Source of the DNA: Cryobacterium sp. MP_M3
Lineage (GTDB): Bacteria; Actinomycetota; Actinomycetes; Actinomycetales; Microbacteriaceae
Assembly (NCBI RefSeq): GCF_015752155.1
Contig: NZ_JADOVI010000010.1
Coordinates: forward strand, 1-64,000
Direction of reading: 5' to 3'
DNA: 64,000 nt
Numbering within the stretch: the stretch's first letter is position 1; each line of letters starts with the position of its first letter. Both the position numbers and the translations under genes were made by a program. The notes under the pieces are model-generated. The model was not told the DNA's origin. It saw only the letters and a list, made by a program, of their open reading frames with translations, and ran no database searches. This document shows, in pieces, positions 47,255 through 56,368 of the stretch.

Positions 47255-48675
47255 GATGCCACCTCGGTGAGGGGCCGGTCGCCGGACAGGAGGGCGGCGA
47301 GCGAGTCGGCCGTGCGTTCGGCGTCGACGATGCAGCTGGCCAGTCCGACGCCCCGGTACGACGACCCGGTCAGCCGGATGCCGGGAAGGGTCAGCAGGGC
47401 CGTCGCCGCGGCGTCGAGGCGGGCCTGGTGGCCGACCACGTATTGCGGCATCCCCTGGGGCCACCGCTCGATATGGCGCTCGACCGGGCGTCGGGTCAGC
47501 CCCATGGCCTCGACCAGTTCACCGTGGACCAGGTCGACGAGGGTGTCGTCGTCCAGGTCGAGCCAGCGGTTGTCGCCGCGCCGGCCGACCATGCAGCGGA
47601 TGAGTACGAGCTCGTCGTCGGCGAGGTGCGGCCATTTCGCACTCGACCAGGTGCAGCCGACGACGAGCTTGTCCTCGATCGGCGGAACGAGGAATCCGGT
47701 GCCGTGCAGTTCGGCGGGGGCCGCGGCGCGCGGGTAGGCGAGGCAGACGGTGGCGACGTCGACGAAGGGCACGTCGGCCAGCGTGGCGGCGAGTTCGGGC
47801 GACTCCGCAACGAGGAGCTCGGCGGCCACGCCGGCCGAGGTGGCGAGCACGACGGCATCCGCTTCGACGCTGGTGCCGTCGGCGAGGTCGACCGTGTACC
47901 CGTCGCCGGTGCGGGTGATCAGTGAGGCCGGGCTGCCGAGGCGGATGTCGTCGCCCGCCAGCCGGGCCGCGAGGGCGTCGATCAGAGTGGCCAGTCCGCC
48001 GCGGAGGGTGACCAGGGCGGCACCGCCGGTCTTCGGCGGGGCCGCTCGACGGCGCCTGCCGAGGGCGAGGTAGAGGCTGCGGTTGGCGCGGGCGAGGCCC
48101 TCGATGTCGGGGGCCGTGCTGTGCGCGCTGAGCTCGTCGGCCCGGCCGGCGTGCACTCCGCCGAGCAAGGGGTCCACCAGCCGGTCGAACACCTCCGCAC
48201 CCATCCGCGGACGAACCAGCTCGGCGATGGTCGGATCGGCCGGCTTCAGACCAGGGCGGCGGGGCAGCACGATGTCGAGGGCCGCCCTGGCCACCCCGGA
48301 CGGGGAGAGCAGTCCGCTCCACAGCAGGGGCAGCAGCCGGTCGGGGATGCCGAACAGGGTGCCGGCCGGGAGCCGGCGGAGCTTGCCGCGTGACCAGATC
48401 CGTGCGCCGCCCGCGTTGGGTTCGACGACGAGGTCGCCGAGGCCGAGGTCGTCGATCAGGGTGGCGACGACGGGGGAACGCACCATCAGGGCGTCCGGTC
48501 CGACGTCGACGGTGTGGCCGCCGAACGGCACCGTGGCGATCTTGCCGCCGAGCCGCGGACCGCTTTCGATAAGGGTGACCTGCACCTCGTCCCCGAGCCG
48601 GCGGTGCAGATAGTGTGCACTCGTCAATCCGCTGATTCCGCCGCCGATGATGACAATCCGTGGTCGCGAGTGCAC
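47251..48675 (-). CDS. cgoX: Coproporphyrinogen III oxidase (HemY type)
   Basis: The 474-residue FAD enzyme oxidises coproporphyrinogen III to coproporphyrin III in the gram-positive haem route. The FAD-binding start IVIIGGGISGLTSAHYL (GxGxxG) is followed by LIESGPRLGGKIATV, the HTVDVGPDALM segment, and the C-terminal YRGVGLASCIVDAERTA. GTG 48675 follows GGAGGA at good spacing. It is the first gene of the cgoX-radical SAM-cpfC operon. Confidence 0.92.
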   Translation of the reverse strand: MHSRPRIVIIGGGISGLTSAHYLHRRLGDEVQVTLIESGPRLGGKIATVPFGGHTVDVGPDALMVRSPVVATLIDDLGLGDLVVEPNAGGARIWSRGKLRRLPAGTLFGIPDRLLPLLWSGLLSPSGVARAALDIVLPRRPGLKPADPTIAELVRPRMGAEVFDRLVDPLLGGVHAGRADELSAHSTAPDIEGLARANRSLYLALGRRRRAAPPKTGGAALVTLRGGLATLIDALAARLAGDDIRLGSPASLITRTGDGYTVDLADGTSVEADAVVLATSAGVAAELLVAESPELAATLADVPFVDVATVCLAYPRAAAPAELHGTGFLVPPIEDKLVVGCTWSSAKWPHLADDELVLIRCMVGRRGDNRWLDLDDDTLVDLVHGELVEAMGLTRRPVERHIERWPQGMPQYVVGHQARLDAAATALLTLPGIRLTGSSYRGVGLASCIVDAERTADSLAALLSGDRPLTEVAS

Positions 48676-49020
48676 TGTATATTCCTCCAATTGCCGGGGA
48701 ACCAGCGCAGCCGACGCCCTGTGGCAATCCTTGTCATCTCCGATCCTACGGCGGACGATGCCACGGAATTCGCGGCGGGCGGGCGGCGGCACGACTGAAG
48801 TCGTCGGTTTGCACGTCTGTGCACGACACGGGCGACCAGGAGCCGAGCACGGCAAACGGCCCTCGGCCTGCGCCCGGCATCCGCCCACCGTCCCGCACCT
48901 GCCGGCATCCATTCCGATTCAGGTATATGCATCGGCGGGGTCGCCGGGAGCCAGGGCAGCGAGCAGGCGTCGAAGGACTCCGTCGACACCCATTCCATTC
49001 TCTGATCTCTTTGATAACCT
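48676..49020. other. Long divergent intergenic region
   Basis: This region separates cgoX from the tetR gene. On the minus strand, ATG 48989 opens a 24-codon frame (MGVDGVLRRLLAALAPGD start) that ends in TGA; it lacks a good ribosome binding site and is not called. AT-rich bases at 48990-49020 probably hold the tetR promoter. No other gene-like frame was seen. Confidence 0.4.
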
Positions 49021-49038
49021 AGAGAACATGCGTTCTCT
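49021..49038. promoter_or_regulatory. TetR operator
   Basis: AGAGAAC-ATGC-GTTCTCT is a perfect inverted repeat with 7-base arms, 17 bases before the tetR start. It is preceded by GATAAC, a possible -10. Confidence 0.75.
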
Positions 49039-49054
49039 GCGCAGGTGAGGTTGT

Positions 49055-49627
49055 GTGGATTCGATGGACGAACGACGTGACGCCCAGGAGGCCGCGATCG
49101 ACGCGGCGGACCGGCTGTTCTATGCCCGCGGCATCCAGGCGGTCACCATGGATGAACTGCGCTCGGAGACGGGGATCTCCCTGAAGAAGCTCTACTCGCT
49201 CTTCGACTCGAAGGAGGCGATCCTGCTCGCTGTGCTCGACCGGCGCCACGACCTGTGGACCTCCGGGATCGCGCGCGCCGCCGACGCGGTGTCCACCCCG
49301 GCGGACAAGCTGCTGTCCATCTACGATTTCCTCCACGACTGGTTCACCGACGGAAACTACCGGGGTTGCGGTTTCATCAACGCCTTCGGCGAGCTCGGCG
49401 CCACGGTTCCCGCCGTCGCCCTCGCCGCGCGGGAACAGAAGGAGTCGTTCCAGCGCTACGTCGCCGACCTCGCCGAACAGGCAGGGGCTCCGGCGAGCCT
49501 GGCCCCGCAGCTGGCCATCCTGGCCGAGGGCGCCCAGACCACGGCGGCGATCTCGGGAAGCGCGGATGCCGCCCGCTCGGCCCGCGAGGCCGCGGAGATC
49601 CTCATCGACGCGGCTTTGCGGCGCTGA
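49055..49627 (+). CDS. TetR-family regulator
   Basis: The 190-residue protein has an N-terminal helix-turn-helix with the typical end AVTMDELRSETGISLKKLYSLFDSKEAIL. The ligand domain contains a Cys (NYRGCGFINAFGELG) and Ala-rich helices, as in TetR_C_33-type or YcdC-like groups. It starts at GTG 49055 or ATG 49064. It autoregulates through the palindrome at 49021-49038. Its end overlaps the copper ATPase gene by 26 bases tail to tail. Confidence 0.88.
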   Translation: MDSMDERRDAQEAAIDAADRLFYARGIQAVTMDELRSETGISLKKLYSLFDSKEAILLAVLDRRHDLWTSGIARAADAVSTPADKLLSIYDFLHDWFTDGNYRGCGFINAFGELGATVPAVALAAREQKESFQRYVADLAEQAGAPASLAPQLAILAEGAQTTAAISGSADAARSAREAAEILIDAALRR

Positions 49628-51683
49628 GGTCGGCCTCCGGCTCCGGGACCAGTGGGGCTCCGTCGCCGGGCCGCAGGTCCAGGCGTCGCAGCAGCTGCGC
49701 GTTGAGCGCGACGACCACCGTGGACGCGCTCATCAGCAGCGCCCCGACCTCCATCGGCAGCACGAACCCGACCGGGGCAAGGATGCCGGCTGCGAGCGGC
49801 ACCGCGAGCAGGTTGTAGCCGGCGGCCCACCAGAGGTTCTGGGTCATCTTGCGGTAGCTCGCCCGGGAGAGGGTGATCACCGAGAGCACCGACCGGGGGT
49901 CATCGCTGGCCAGGATGACGCCGGCGGAGGCGATGGCGACATCCGTTCCCGCGCCGATGGCGATCCCCACGTCGGCCTGGGCCAGGGCCGGGGCGTCATT
50001 GACGCCGTCGCCGACCATCGCGACCTTCCGCCCCTCCCGCTGCAGCTCGGCGACCTTCGCCGCCTTGTCTCCAGGGCGCACGCCGGCGAAGACCCGGTCG
50101 ATGCCCAGCGCCCCGGCCACCGATCTGGCCACGGCGTCGGCGTCGCCGGTGATCATCACGACCTGGATGCCCAGCCGGTGCAGCGCGTCCACGGCCTGTG
50201 CCGACTCGGGTCGCACGGTGTCGGCGAGGCCGATCGCACCGATCACGCGTCCGTCGCTGAAGACGTGCAGCACCGTTGCTCCCGCCGCCGCCCAGCCGGC
50301 GGATTCCGCGAGCGGCGTCGCGCCGTAGCGCTCCAGCATGCCCGGCCCGCCGACGCCGACCTCTCGCCCATCGACCGACGCGGTCACGCCGAGCGCGGTC
50401 GACGCCTGGAAACCGCTCGCCGCATCGAGGCGCAGACCGCGAGCGCGGGCTTCTGCCACGATGGCCCGGGCGAGCGGATGTTCGCTCTCGCCCTCCGCAG
50501 CGGCCGCCGCCGCCAGCAGCTCGTCGTCGGTGCTGCCGGGAGCAGCCAGGGCGGACAGCGTCGGCCGCCCTTCGGTGAGGGTCCCGGTCTTGTCGAAGAG
50601 CACGGTGTCGACCGTGCGCATGCTCTCCAACGCCAGCCGGTCCTTGACCAGTACCCCGGCCTTGGCCGCCCTCTCGGTGGCGATCGAGACCACCAGCGGG
50701 ATGGCGAGCCCGAGGGCATGCGGGCAGGCGATCACGAGCACGGTGATGGTGCGGATGACGGCATCCTGCGGGTTGCCAAGCAGGGTCCAGGTTGTAGCCG
50801 TGATCACGGCGGCACCGAGCGCGAACCAGAAGAGCCAGCCGGCGGCCCGGTCGGCGAGGCGCTGGGCGCGCGAGGACGACCCCTGCGCCTCGGCCACGAG
50901 CCGCTGGATGCCGGCGAGCGCGGTGTCTTCGCCGACAGCGGTGATTCGCACCCGGAGGGCGGAGTCGGTGGAGACGGTGCCGGCGACGACCTGGTCGCCG
51001 GGGCCGCGGCGCACCGGCCGGGACTCGCCGGTGATCATCGATTCGTCGACGTCCGCCGTGCCCTCGGTCACGGCGCCGTCCGCCGGGACCCGGCCCCCGG
51101 GTCGCACCACCACGGTGTCGCCGACCTGGAGCTCGGACGGGAACACGATCGTCGTCTCGTCGCCGTCGACCCGCTCGGCCTCGTCGGGAAGCAGCGCGGC
51201 CAGCGACTCGAGCGCCGTCGAGGTCTGGGCCAGTGAGCGCATTTCGAGCCAGTGGCCGAGCAGCATGATCACGATCAGGAGCGCCAGCTCCCACCAGAAG
51301 TCGAGCCGCCGGTCGAGGATGCCGAGGCTCGCGCCCCCGGAGGCCAGGAAGGCCACCGAGATCGCCAGCGAGATCAGCAGCATCATGCCGGGTTTCCTGG
51401 CCTTGACCTCGTCGACGGCGCCGGCGAGGAACGGCCGACCGCCCCAGGCGAAGATCACCGAACCGAGCAGCGGCGAGACCCAGCCGAGCCAGGGCAGCGG
51501 GGGAAGCCGGTAGCCCAGGATCATCGCGAACATGCCGCTGGACGCCACCACGGGCATGGCCAGCACGAGCATGATCCAGAACAGGCGGCGGAAGCGGGCG
51601 ACGTGGCCGCCGTGGCCGGCATGGGACATCGGGCCGGGCCCCGTGGTCGCTGCCGGATGGGATCTCTCAGCGTCGTGATCCAT
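49602..51683 (-). CDS. copB: Copper P1B-type ATPase, CopB-like
   Basis: The 693-residue ATPase has eight membrane helices. The transmembrane metal motif is CPH ([15 protein letters not shown]), not CPC, typical of the CopB (P1B-3) group. Other motifs are [13 protein letters not shown] (phosphorylated Asp), HP ([10 protein letters not shown]), and [18 protein letters not shown]. The N-terminus is short and His-rich ([12 protein letters not shown], then HAGHGGHV) with no CxxC domain. It exports copper, probably Cu(II) or Cu(I), across the membrane. A -10-like TATCCT directly before the ATG suggests a leaderless transcript. Confidence 0.93.
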   Translation of the reverse strand: MDHDAERSHPAATTGPGPMSHAGHGGHVARFRRLFWIMLVLAMPVVASSGMFAMILGYRLPPLPWLGWVSPLLGSVIFAWGGRPFLAGAVDEVKARKPGMMLLISLAISVAFLASGGASLGILDRRLDFWWELALLIVIMLLGHWLEMRSLAQTSTALESLAALLPDEAERVDGDETTIVFPSELQVGDTVVVRPGGRVPADGAVTEGTADVDESMITGESRPVRRGPGDQVVAGTVSTDSALRVRITAVGEDTALAGIQRLVAEAQGSSSRAQRLADRAAGWLFWFALGAAVITATTWTLLGNPQDAVIRTITVLVIACPHALGLAIPLVVSIATERAAKAGVLVKDRLALESMRTVDTVLFDKTGTLTEGRPTLSALAAPGSTDDELLAAAAAAEGESEHPLARAIVAEARARGLRLDAASGFQASTALGVTASVDGREVGVGGPGMLERYGATPLAESAGWAAAGATVLHVFSDGRVIGAIGLADTVRPESAQAVDALHRLGIQVVMITGDADAVARSVAGALGIDRVFAGVRPGDKAAKVAELQREGRKVAMVGDGVNDAPALAQADVGIAIGAGTDVAIASAGVILASDDPRSVLSVITLSRASYRKMTQNLWWAAGYNLLAVPLAAGILAPVGFVLPMEVGALLMSASTVVVALNAQLLRRLDLRPGDGAPLVPEPEADLSAAKPRR

Positions 51684-51773
51684 ACCGGCAGGATAGTCCC
51701 GGAGGTCTGCCCCTCCGCCGGGGTCGGCGACGCCGCCGCTAACCTGCCTCGGCCGCCGGGTCCGTGGTCGACG

Positions 51774-52745
51774 TCATCCCCAGGCCTCGCTTCGACTCTC
51801 GGGGTTGGTGCCGGGTTTCGGCTGGAGCGTGCCCTGGGCGGTGAGGGCGAGCACGATGGGGTCGCAGATGACGCCGCCGAAGGCGCCATCGGCATCCGCC
51901 AGCGTGAAGCCCAGCAGGACCGGTGCGCCGGCCGGGTCGCGCAGCACCCGGCCGGCGTAGACCCCGGGCGCGGCGATCGGTTCGGCGAGATCGAAACGGA
52001 ACGGCCCGAGCGGGCCGTCGGCCGGGGCGGTATAGGTGGCGGTGCGCGCGGACACGCCGGCCGCGATCACGTCGGAGGCGGCCGCGCAGAAGACCAGGAC
52101 GTGCCGCCCCGCAACCTCGAGAACCTGGATCACCTCTGCCTGGCGAAAGCCCGACCGATGACTGAGGGGCGCGGCGACCTCCCACTGCTGCAGATCGTCC
52201 GACACACAGTGGCCGATCGAGCCGTGCACCTGACCGTCGACGCGTGGCTCCCTGGCGGTGATGAGCATGTGCCACCGCCCGTCGCCGGCGCGGAACACCC
52301 ACGGGTCGCGCCAGGGCTCGTCGAACTCCGGCGGCTCCGCGGCCGTCGAGTACCAGCGGGCGTCGGCCGTCGCGACGGGTTCGGTCGAGACCCGTTCCCA
52401 CGTCACGAGGTCCGGCGAGACGGCGTGGCCGATCCGCTGGATCCGGGTGCGGCTGCGCTTCTCCACCCCGGTGTAGAACAGGTGCCACTCGCCCGCGGCC
52501 CGGACGATGCTGCCGGTCCAGACTCCCAGGTCGTCGAAGTCGCCGTCCGCGCCCGGGCCCAGCGCGTCAGCCAGTGCCGTCCACTCGCGCAGGTCGGGCG
52601 AGACGGAATGCCCGATCCGGGCGTTCGCGTGGCGCAGGTCGGCGTCGCCGAGCGAGGTCGGGGCCATGAGGTAGAAGGCGTGGTATGAGCCGGCGTGCTC
52701 CACGTACCAGGAGTCCCACACCCAGAAGCCGTCTCTCTCGATCAC
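51774..52745 (-). CDS. Glycoside hydrolase of the GH32/GH68 type
   Basis: The 323-residue five-bladed propeller enzyme has no signal peptide, so it is cytosolic. FWVWDSWYVEHAG carries the likely nucleophile Asp of the GH68 V-W-D-x-W motif. GVWTGSIV and DEPWRDPWVFRAG give the W-x-G-S and transition-state RDP motifs of clan GH-J. The acid/base Glu could be in FRQAEVIQVLE. It probably cleaves fructosyl residues (sucrose or raffinose type), but other GH43/GH130-like fates are possible. It starts at GTG 52745, divergent from a sugar importer. Confidence 0.7.
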   Translation of the reverse strand: MIERDGFWVWDSWYVEHAGSYHAFYLMAPTSLGDADLRHANARIGHSVSPDLREWTALADALGPGADGDFDDLGVWTGSIVRAAGEWHLFYTGVEKRSRTRIQRIGHAVSPDLVTWERVSTEPVATADARWYSTAAEPPEFDEPWRDPWVFRAGDGRWHMLITAREPRVDGQVHGSIGHCVSDDLQQWEVAAPLSHRSGFRQAEVIQVLEVAGRHVLVFCAAASDVIAAGVSARTATYTAPADGPLGPFRFDLAEPIAAPGVYAGRVLRDPAGAPVLLGFTLADADGAFGGVICDPIVLALTAQGTLQPKPGTNPESRSEAWG

Positions 52746-52816
52746 GGTGCCCCACGTCCTTGTAGTTTCCCGGGCAGTTCGCGCCGAACGCCCTGCCGTT
52801 GCGGTTTTGTCTTAGT

Positions 52817-52828
52817 TTCAGATCTGAA
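52817..52828. promoter_or_regulatory. Palindrome in the sugar-locus divergent region
   Basis: TTCAGATCTGAA is a perfect 12-bp palindrome between the GH32/68-like gene and the importer operon. The neighbouring ROK repressor or a distant LacI regulator may use it. Confidence 0.5.
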
Positions 52829-52896
52829 GATAGTACCGACGGATTCGGGTGAATCTCCCGAGTTTTGCCAATTCTAATAAAAGTTTCGCTCAGGTA

Positions 52897-52925
52897 TTGA
52901 CGTACATGATTTCATCATGAAAGTA
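52897..52925 (+). promoter_or_regulatory. Putative promoter and operator of the sugar importer
   Basis: TTGACG at 52897-52902 is followed 17 bases later by AAAGTA as a weak -10. Between them CATGAT-TTC-ATCATG (52905-52919) is a perfect inverted repeat. A regulator at this site would block transcription of the importer. Confidence 0.5.
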
Positions 52926-52961
52926 TCTAGCTCAACAACGACGTTGAAGGAGGTCGATCGC

Positions 52962-53903
52962 ATGACGATTACCGAGCGCAAGACAAGCCTGCACCGGGAT
53001 ATTGCCCCGCAGCCCACGGTGAGGAAAGGCCGTCGAGACTCCCAGCTCCGGGCCGCGATACTCTTCCTGATTCCCGCGTCGATCGGCTTCGTCGTCTTCT
53101 TCGCCTGGCCGGCCGTGCGAGGCCTCTACCTCAGCTTCACGGACTACAACCTGCTCCGTCCGCCGACATTCATCGGCTTCGACAATTATCTCGCCATCTG
53201 GAGCGACCCCGTCTTCTGGAACTCCCTCAAAGTCACGCTCCAGTACGTCGTGATGAACGTCGGCGTTCAGACCGTTGCCGCGCTCGGCCTCGCCGTGCTC
53301 ATGCAACGGTTCACCCGCTCGATGGTCGTGCGCGGCGTCATCATGCTGCCCTACCTGATCGCCAACGTCATCGTGGCGCTGGTCTGGTTCTGGCTGTGCG
53401 ACTACAACCTGGGAATCATCAACGCCGCGCTCGACTTCTTCGGCCTCGACAAGGTGGGCTTCTTCGGAAACCAGGACATCGCGATGGGCACGATTGCCAT
53501 GGTCAACGTCTGGCGGCACCTCGGCTACACCTCCCTTCTCCTCTTCGCGGGGCTGCAGGCCATCCCGAAGGACGTCTACGAGGCGGCAGAAGTCGACGGC
53601 GCCGGGGAGTGGCGGGTGTTCCGCAGCGTCACGCTGCCGCTGCTGCGACCCGTGCTCGCCTTCGTGCTCGTGGTCACCGTCGTCGGATCATTCCAGATCT
53701 TCGACACGATCGCCGTGACGACGGGCGGCGGGCCGATCGACGCCACCCGGGCGATCAACTACTACATCTATCAACGCGCCTTCGAGCGTCTGGACTTCGG
53801 CTACGCCTCTGCCCTGGCCGTCATCCTCATGATCATCCTCGCCGGGGTGGCCCTGTTGCAGAACAAGCTCCTCCGCGCCAACGAATCAGACCTGGAGAGG
53901 TAG
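52962..53903 (+). CDS. Sugar ABC importer permease, MalF-type
   Basis: The 313-residue protein has six membrane helices. The cytoplasmic EAA loop reads YEAAEVDGAGEWRVFRSVTLPLLRP (E-A-A-x3-G-x9-I/L-x-L-P), typical of CUT1 family permeases. The N-terminus (TERKTSLHRDI) is soluble. ATG 52962 with AAGGAGG just upstream is preferred to ATG 52917. The second permease follows after four bases. Confidence 0.92.
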   Translation: MTITERKTSLHRDIAPQPTVRKGRRDSQLRAAILFLIPASIGFVVFFAWPAVRGLYLSFTDYNLLRPPTFIGFDNYLAIWSDPVFWNSLKVTLQYVVMNVGVQTVAALGLAVLMQRFTRSMVVRGVIMLPYLIANVIVALVWFWLCDYNLGIINAALDFFGLDKVGFFGNQDIAMGTIAMVNVWRHLGYTSLLLFAGLQAIPKDVYEAAEVDGAGEWRVFRSVTLPLLRPVLAFVLVVTVVGSFQIFDTIAVTTGGGPIDATRAINYYIYQRAFERLDFGYASALAVILMIILAGVALLQNKLLRANESDLER

Positions 53904-53907
53904 CGCC

Positions 53908-54852
53908 ATGACCATCATCGCTTTCAAGGCCAACCGCGCCGCGAACCGGGCGTCCAACGAGGACGACCCCGCCCTGGCCAAGTCGAAGGTCGCCAAGTTC
54001 TTCGGCCGCCTCGCACTCGTGATCGTGATCCTGATCACCCTGTTCCCGATCTACTGGATGTTCCGCACCGCCTTCAGCAACAACCGGGCGATGTTCTCCG
54101 AGCCGCTCAGCCTCCTGCCCGTGGACTTCACCTGGGGGCCGCTCAAGCGGGTCCTCGGCCTGGCCACCCCGGCGGAGGCCCTCGCGGAGGGCGGTTCCGG
54201 AGCGTCCATCAACTTCGCGCAGTACATGCTCAACTCGATCCTCGCCTGCACGCTCATCACGGTGCTCCAGGTCACGTTCAGCTCGATGGCCGCCTATGCC
54301 TTCGCCCTGCTCAACTGGAAGGGCCGCGACAAGGTCTTCAGCATCTTCCTGATCGCGCTGATGGTCCCCGGCATCTTCACCCTGCTGCCCAATTTCATCC
54401 TCGTGAAGGACCTCGGCCTGCTGAACTCGATCATCGGGATCGCCCTCCCCTCGATGTTCATGACCCCGTTCGCGATCTTCTTCCTCCGGCAGTTCTTCCT
54501 CGGGATCAACCGCAGCATCCTGGAGGCTGCCGTCATCGACGGAGCCCACCAGTGGCGGATCTTCCGCACGATCGTGGTGCCGCTCGCCTGGCCGCAGATC
54601 ATCACCCTCGCCATCCTGCAGTTCATCCAGTACTGGAACGACTACCTGTGGCCGTTCCTGGTCGGGCAGAGCGAACAGTCCAAGCTCCTCACCGTCGGCC
54701 TGGGCATCTTCAAGTCCCAGACCCCGCAGGGGAACCCCGACTGGGCCGGGCTGATGGCCGGCGCCCTGGTGGCGGCGGTGCCGATCTTCATCCTGATGCT
54801 CGTCTTCGGTCGCAAGATCGTCGGTTCGATCCAGTCCTCCGGCGTGAAGTAG
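53908..54852 (+). CDS. Sugar ABC importer permease, MalG-type
   Basis: The 314-residue permease has six helices. The EAA loop LEAAVIDGAHQWRIFRTIVVPLAWP is complete. It pairs with the upstream permease to form the CUT1 channel. The ATPase of the transporter is not in the window; CUT1 importers often share a distant MsiK-like ATPase. The binding-protein gene follows after 78 bases. Confidence 0.92.
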   Translation: MTIIAFKANRAANRASNEDDPALAKSKVAKFFGRLALVIVILITLFPIYWMFRTAFSNNRAMFSEPLSLLPVDFTWGPLKRVLGLATPAEALAEGGSGASINFAQYMLNSILACTLITVLQVTFSSMAAYAFALLNWKGRDKVFSIFLIALMVPGIFTLLPNFILVKDLGLLNSIIGIALPSMFMTPFAIFFLRQFFLGINRSILEAAVIDGAHQWRIFRTIVVPLAWPQIITLAILQFIQYWNDYLWPFLVGQSEQSKLLTVGLGIFKSQTPQGNPDWAGLMAGALVAAVPIFILMLVFGRKIVGSIQSSGVK

Positions 54853-54930
54853 CCCCGGAGACCGTCACACCCCTACCCGCTCCTACCCGCTTCACCCCCT
54901 TCCCCAACACCAAGAGAAAGCGAAAGAACC

Positions 54931-56274
54931 ATGAAGATGAACCGAGTGGCGATCCTCACCCTCGCCGCGATTCCTCTCGTGCTGACCGGCTGCTCCACGG
55001 CCGCGTCCTCCGATTCGGCATCCGGGACCACCCTCAGCTACGGGCTGTGGGATGCCAACCAGGCGCCGGCCTACAAACAGTGTGCCGCCGACTTCCACAA
55101 GGCGAACCCTGACATCACCGTCAAGGTCGAACAGCTCGGCTGGGACGACTACTGGAACAAGATCAACACCGGTTTCGTCTCCGGCGAGAACTATGACGTT
55201 TTCACCAGCCACCTGGCCAACTTCCCCGAGTTCATGCTCAACAAGCAGATCCTCCCCCTGGACGACTACATCAAGGCGGATGGCGTCGACCTCAAGGGCT
55301 ACCAGCCTGGGCTGGCCGACCTGTGGAAGGGCGACGACGGCAAGCAGTACGGCCTGCCGAAGGACTTCGACACGATCGCGATGTTCTACAACAAGCAGCT
55401 CACCGACGCTGCCGGCCTCACCGCAGACCAGCTGGCCACCCTCGACTGGAACCCCACCGACGGTGGGACCTACGAGAAGGCCATCGCGCACCTCACCGTC
55501 GACAAGAACGGTGTTCGCGGCGACGAAGCGGGCTTCGACAAGGCCAACGTCGCCACCTACGGCCTCTGGATGGAGAACTCGGGCGGCAGTGATGGCCAGA
55601 CCCAGTGGAGCTTCCTCGCCCACACCACGGGTTGGGACGAGACCAACGGCGCCTGGGGCGACAAGTACAACTTCGACGACCCCAAGTTCCAGTCCACGAT
55701 CGACTGGTGGTACTCGCTGGTCGAGAAGGGCTACATGCCCTCGTTCGAAGCGCAGACCGGTATCGGCTGGTCCGACCAGCTCACCGCCGGCAAGGTCGCC
55801 ATGGCCAGCAACGGTTCGTGGATGACGGGCGCCGTGTTCGGAGCCACGAGTGACACCTTCACGCCGGCAATCGCTCCGACTCCCGTGGGCCCCAGTGGAA
55901 AGCGCGCGTCGATGTTCAACGGCCTCGCCGACAACATCTCGGCCACCACCAAGCACCCGGACCAGTCCTGGAAGTGGGTCAAGTACCTCGGCTCGGTCGA
56001 GTGCCAGTCGGTCGTCGCCAAGGCAGCCGTCGTCTTCCCCGCCATCCCGGCCGCCACGGACGAAGCCATCGCCGCCTTCACGGCCAAGGGCATCGACGTG
56101 AGCGCCTTCACCACCCAGGTGGCTGATGGAACGACCTTCCTCTACTCGATCACGGACCACCGCTCGGATGTCTCCGCCCTGGTCACTCCCGCCATGGAAG
56201 CGATCATGTCGGGCAAGGCGAAGGCGTCGTCGCTGACCGCGGTCAACGACCAGGTCAACGCGCTCTTCAAGTAA
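54931..56274 (+). CDS. Sugar-binding lipoprotein of the ABC importer
   Basis: The 447-residue solute-binding protein has lipobox LTGC (Cys near residue 20). The family-1 fold is shown by GLWDANQAPAYKQCAADFHKANPDI, VKVEQLGWDDYWNKINTGFVSG, LPKDFDTIAMFYNKQL and the late ADNISATTKHPDQSWKWVKYL. It delivers an oligosaccharide to the two permeases. Aromatic residues (Trp in DDYWNK and QTQWSF) are likely sugar-stacking sites. The next genes suggest an alpha-galactoside or alpha-glucoside. Confidence 0.92.
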   Translation: MKMNRVAILTLAAIPLVLTGCSTAASSDSASGTTLSYGLWDANQAPAYKQCAADFHKANPDITVKVEQLGWDDYWNKINTGFVSGENYDVFTSHLANFPEFMLNKQILPLDDYIKADGVDLKGYQPGLADLWKGDDGKQYGLPKDFDTIAMFYNKQLTDAAGLTADQLATLDWNPTDGGTYEKAIAHLTVDKNGVRGDEAGFDKANVATYGLWMENSGGSDGQTQWSFLAHTTGWDETNGAWGDKYNFDDPKFQSTIDWWYSLVEKGYMPSFEAQTGIGWSDQLTAGKVAMASNGSWMTGAVFGATSDTFTPAIAPTPVGPSGKRASMFNGLADNISATTKHPDQSWKWVKYLGSVECQSVVAKAAVVFPAIPAATDEAIAAFTAKGIDVSAFTTQVADGTTFLYSITDHRSDVSALVTPAMEAIMSGKAKASSLTAVNDQVNALFK

Positions 56275-56368
56275 CCGCAACTCAGCACAGGCCGCCCGGC
56301 AGGGCTCGGATCGCGACAGCGAACGGGCCCGGCCGGGCGGCATCACCACACGAACATCGGACTCTGCC

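Noticed and set aside
48915..48989. 24-codon frame on the minus strand in the cgoX-tetR gap (MGVDGVLRRLLAALAPGD start)
   Set aside because: The composition is protein-like, but there is no good ribosome binding site and no second line of support.
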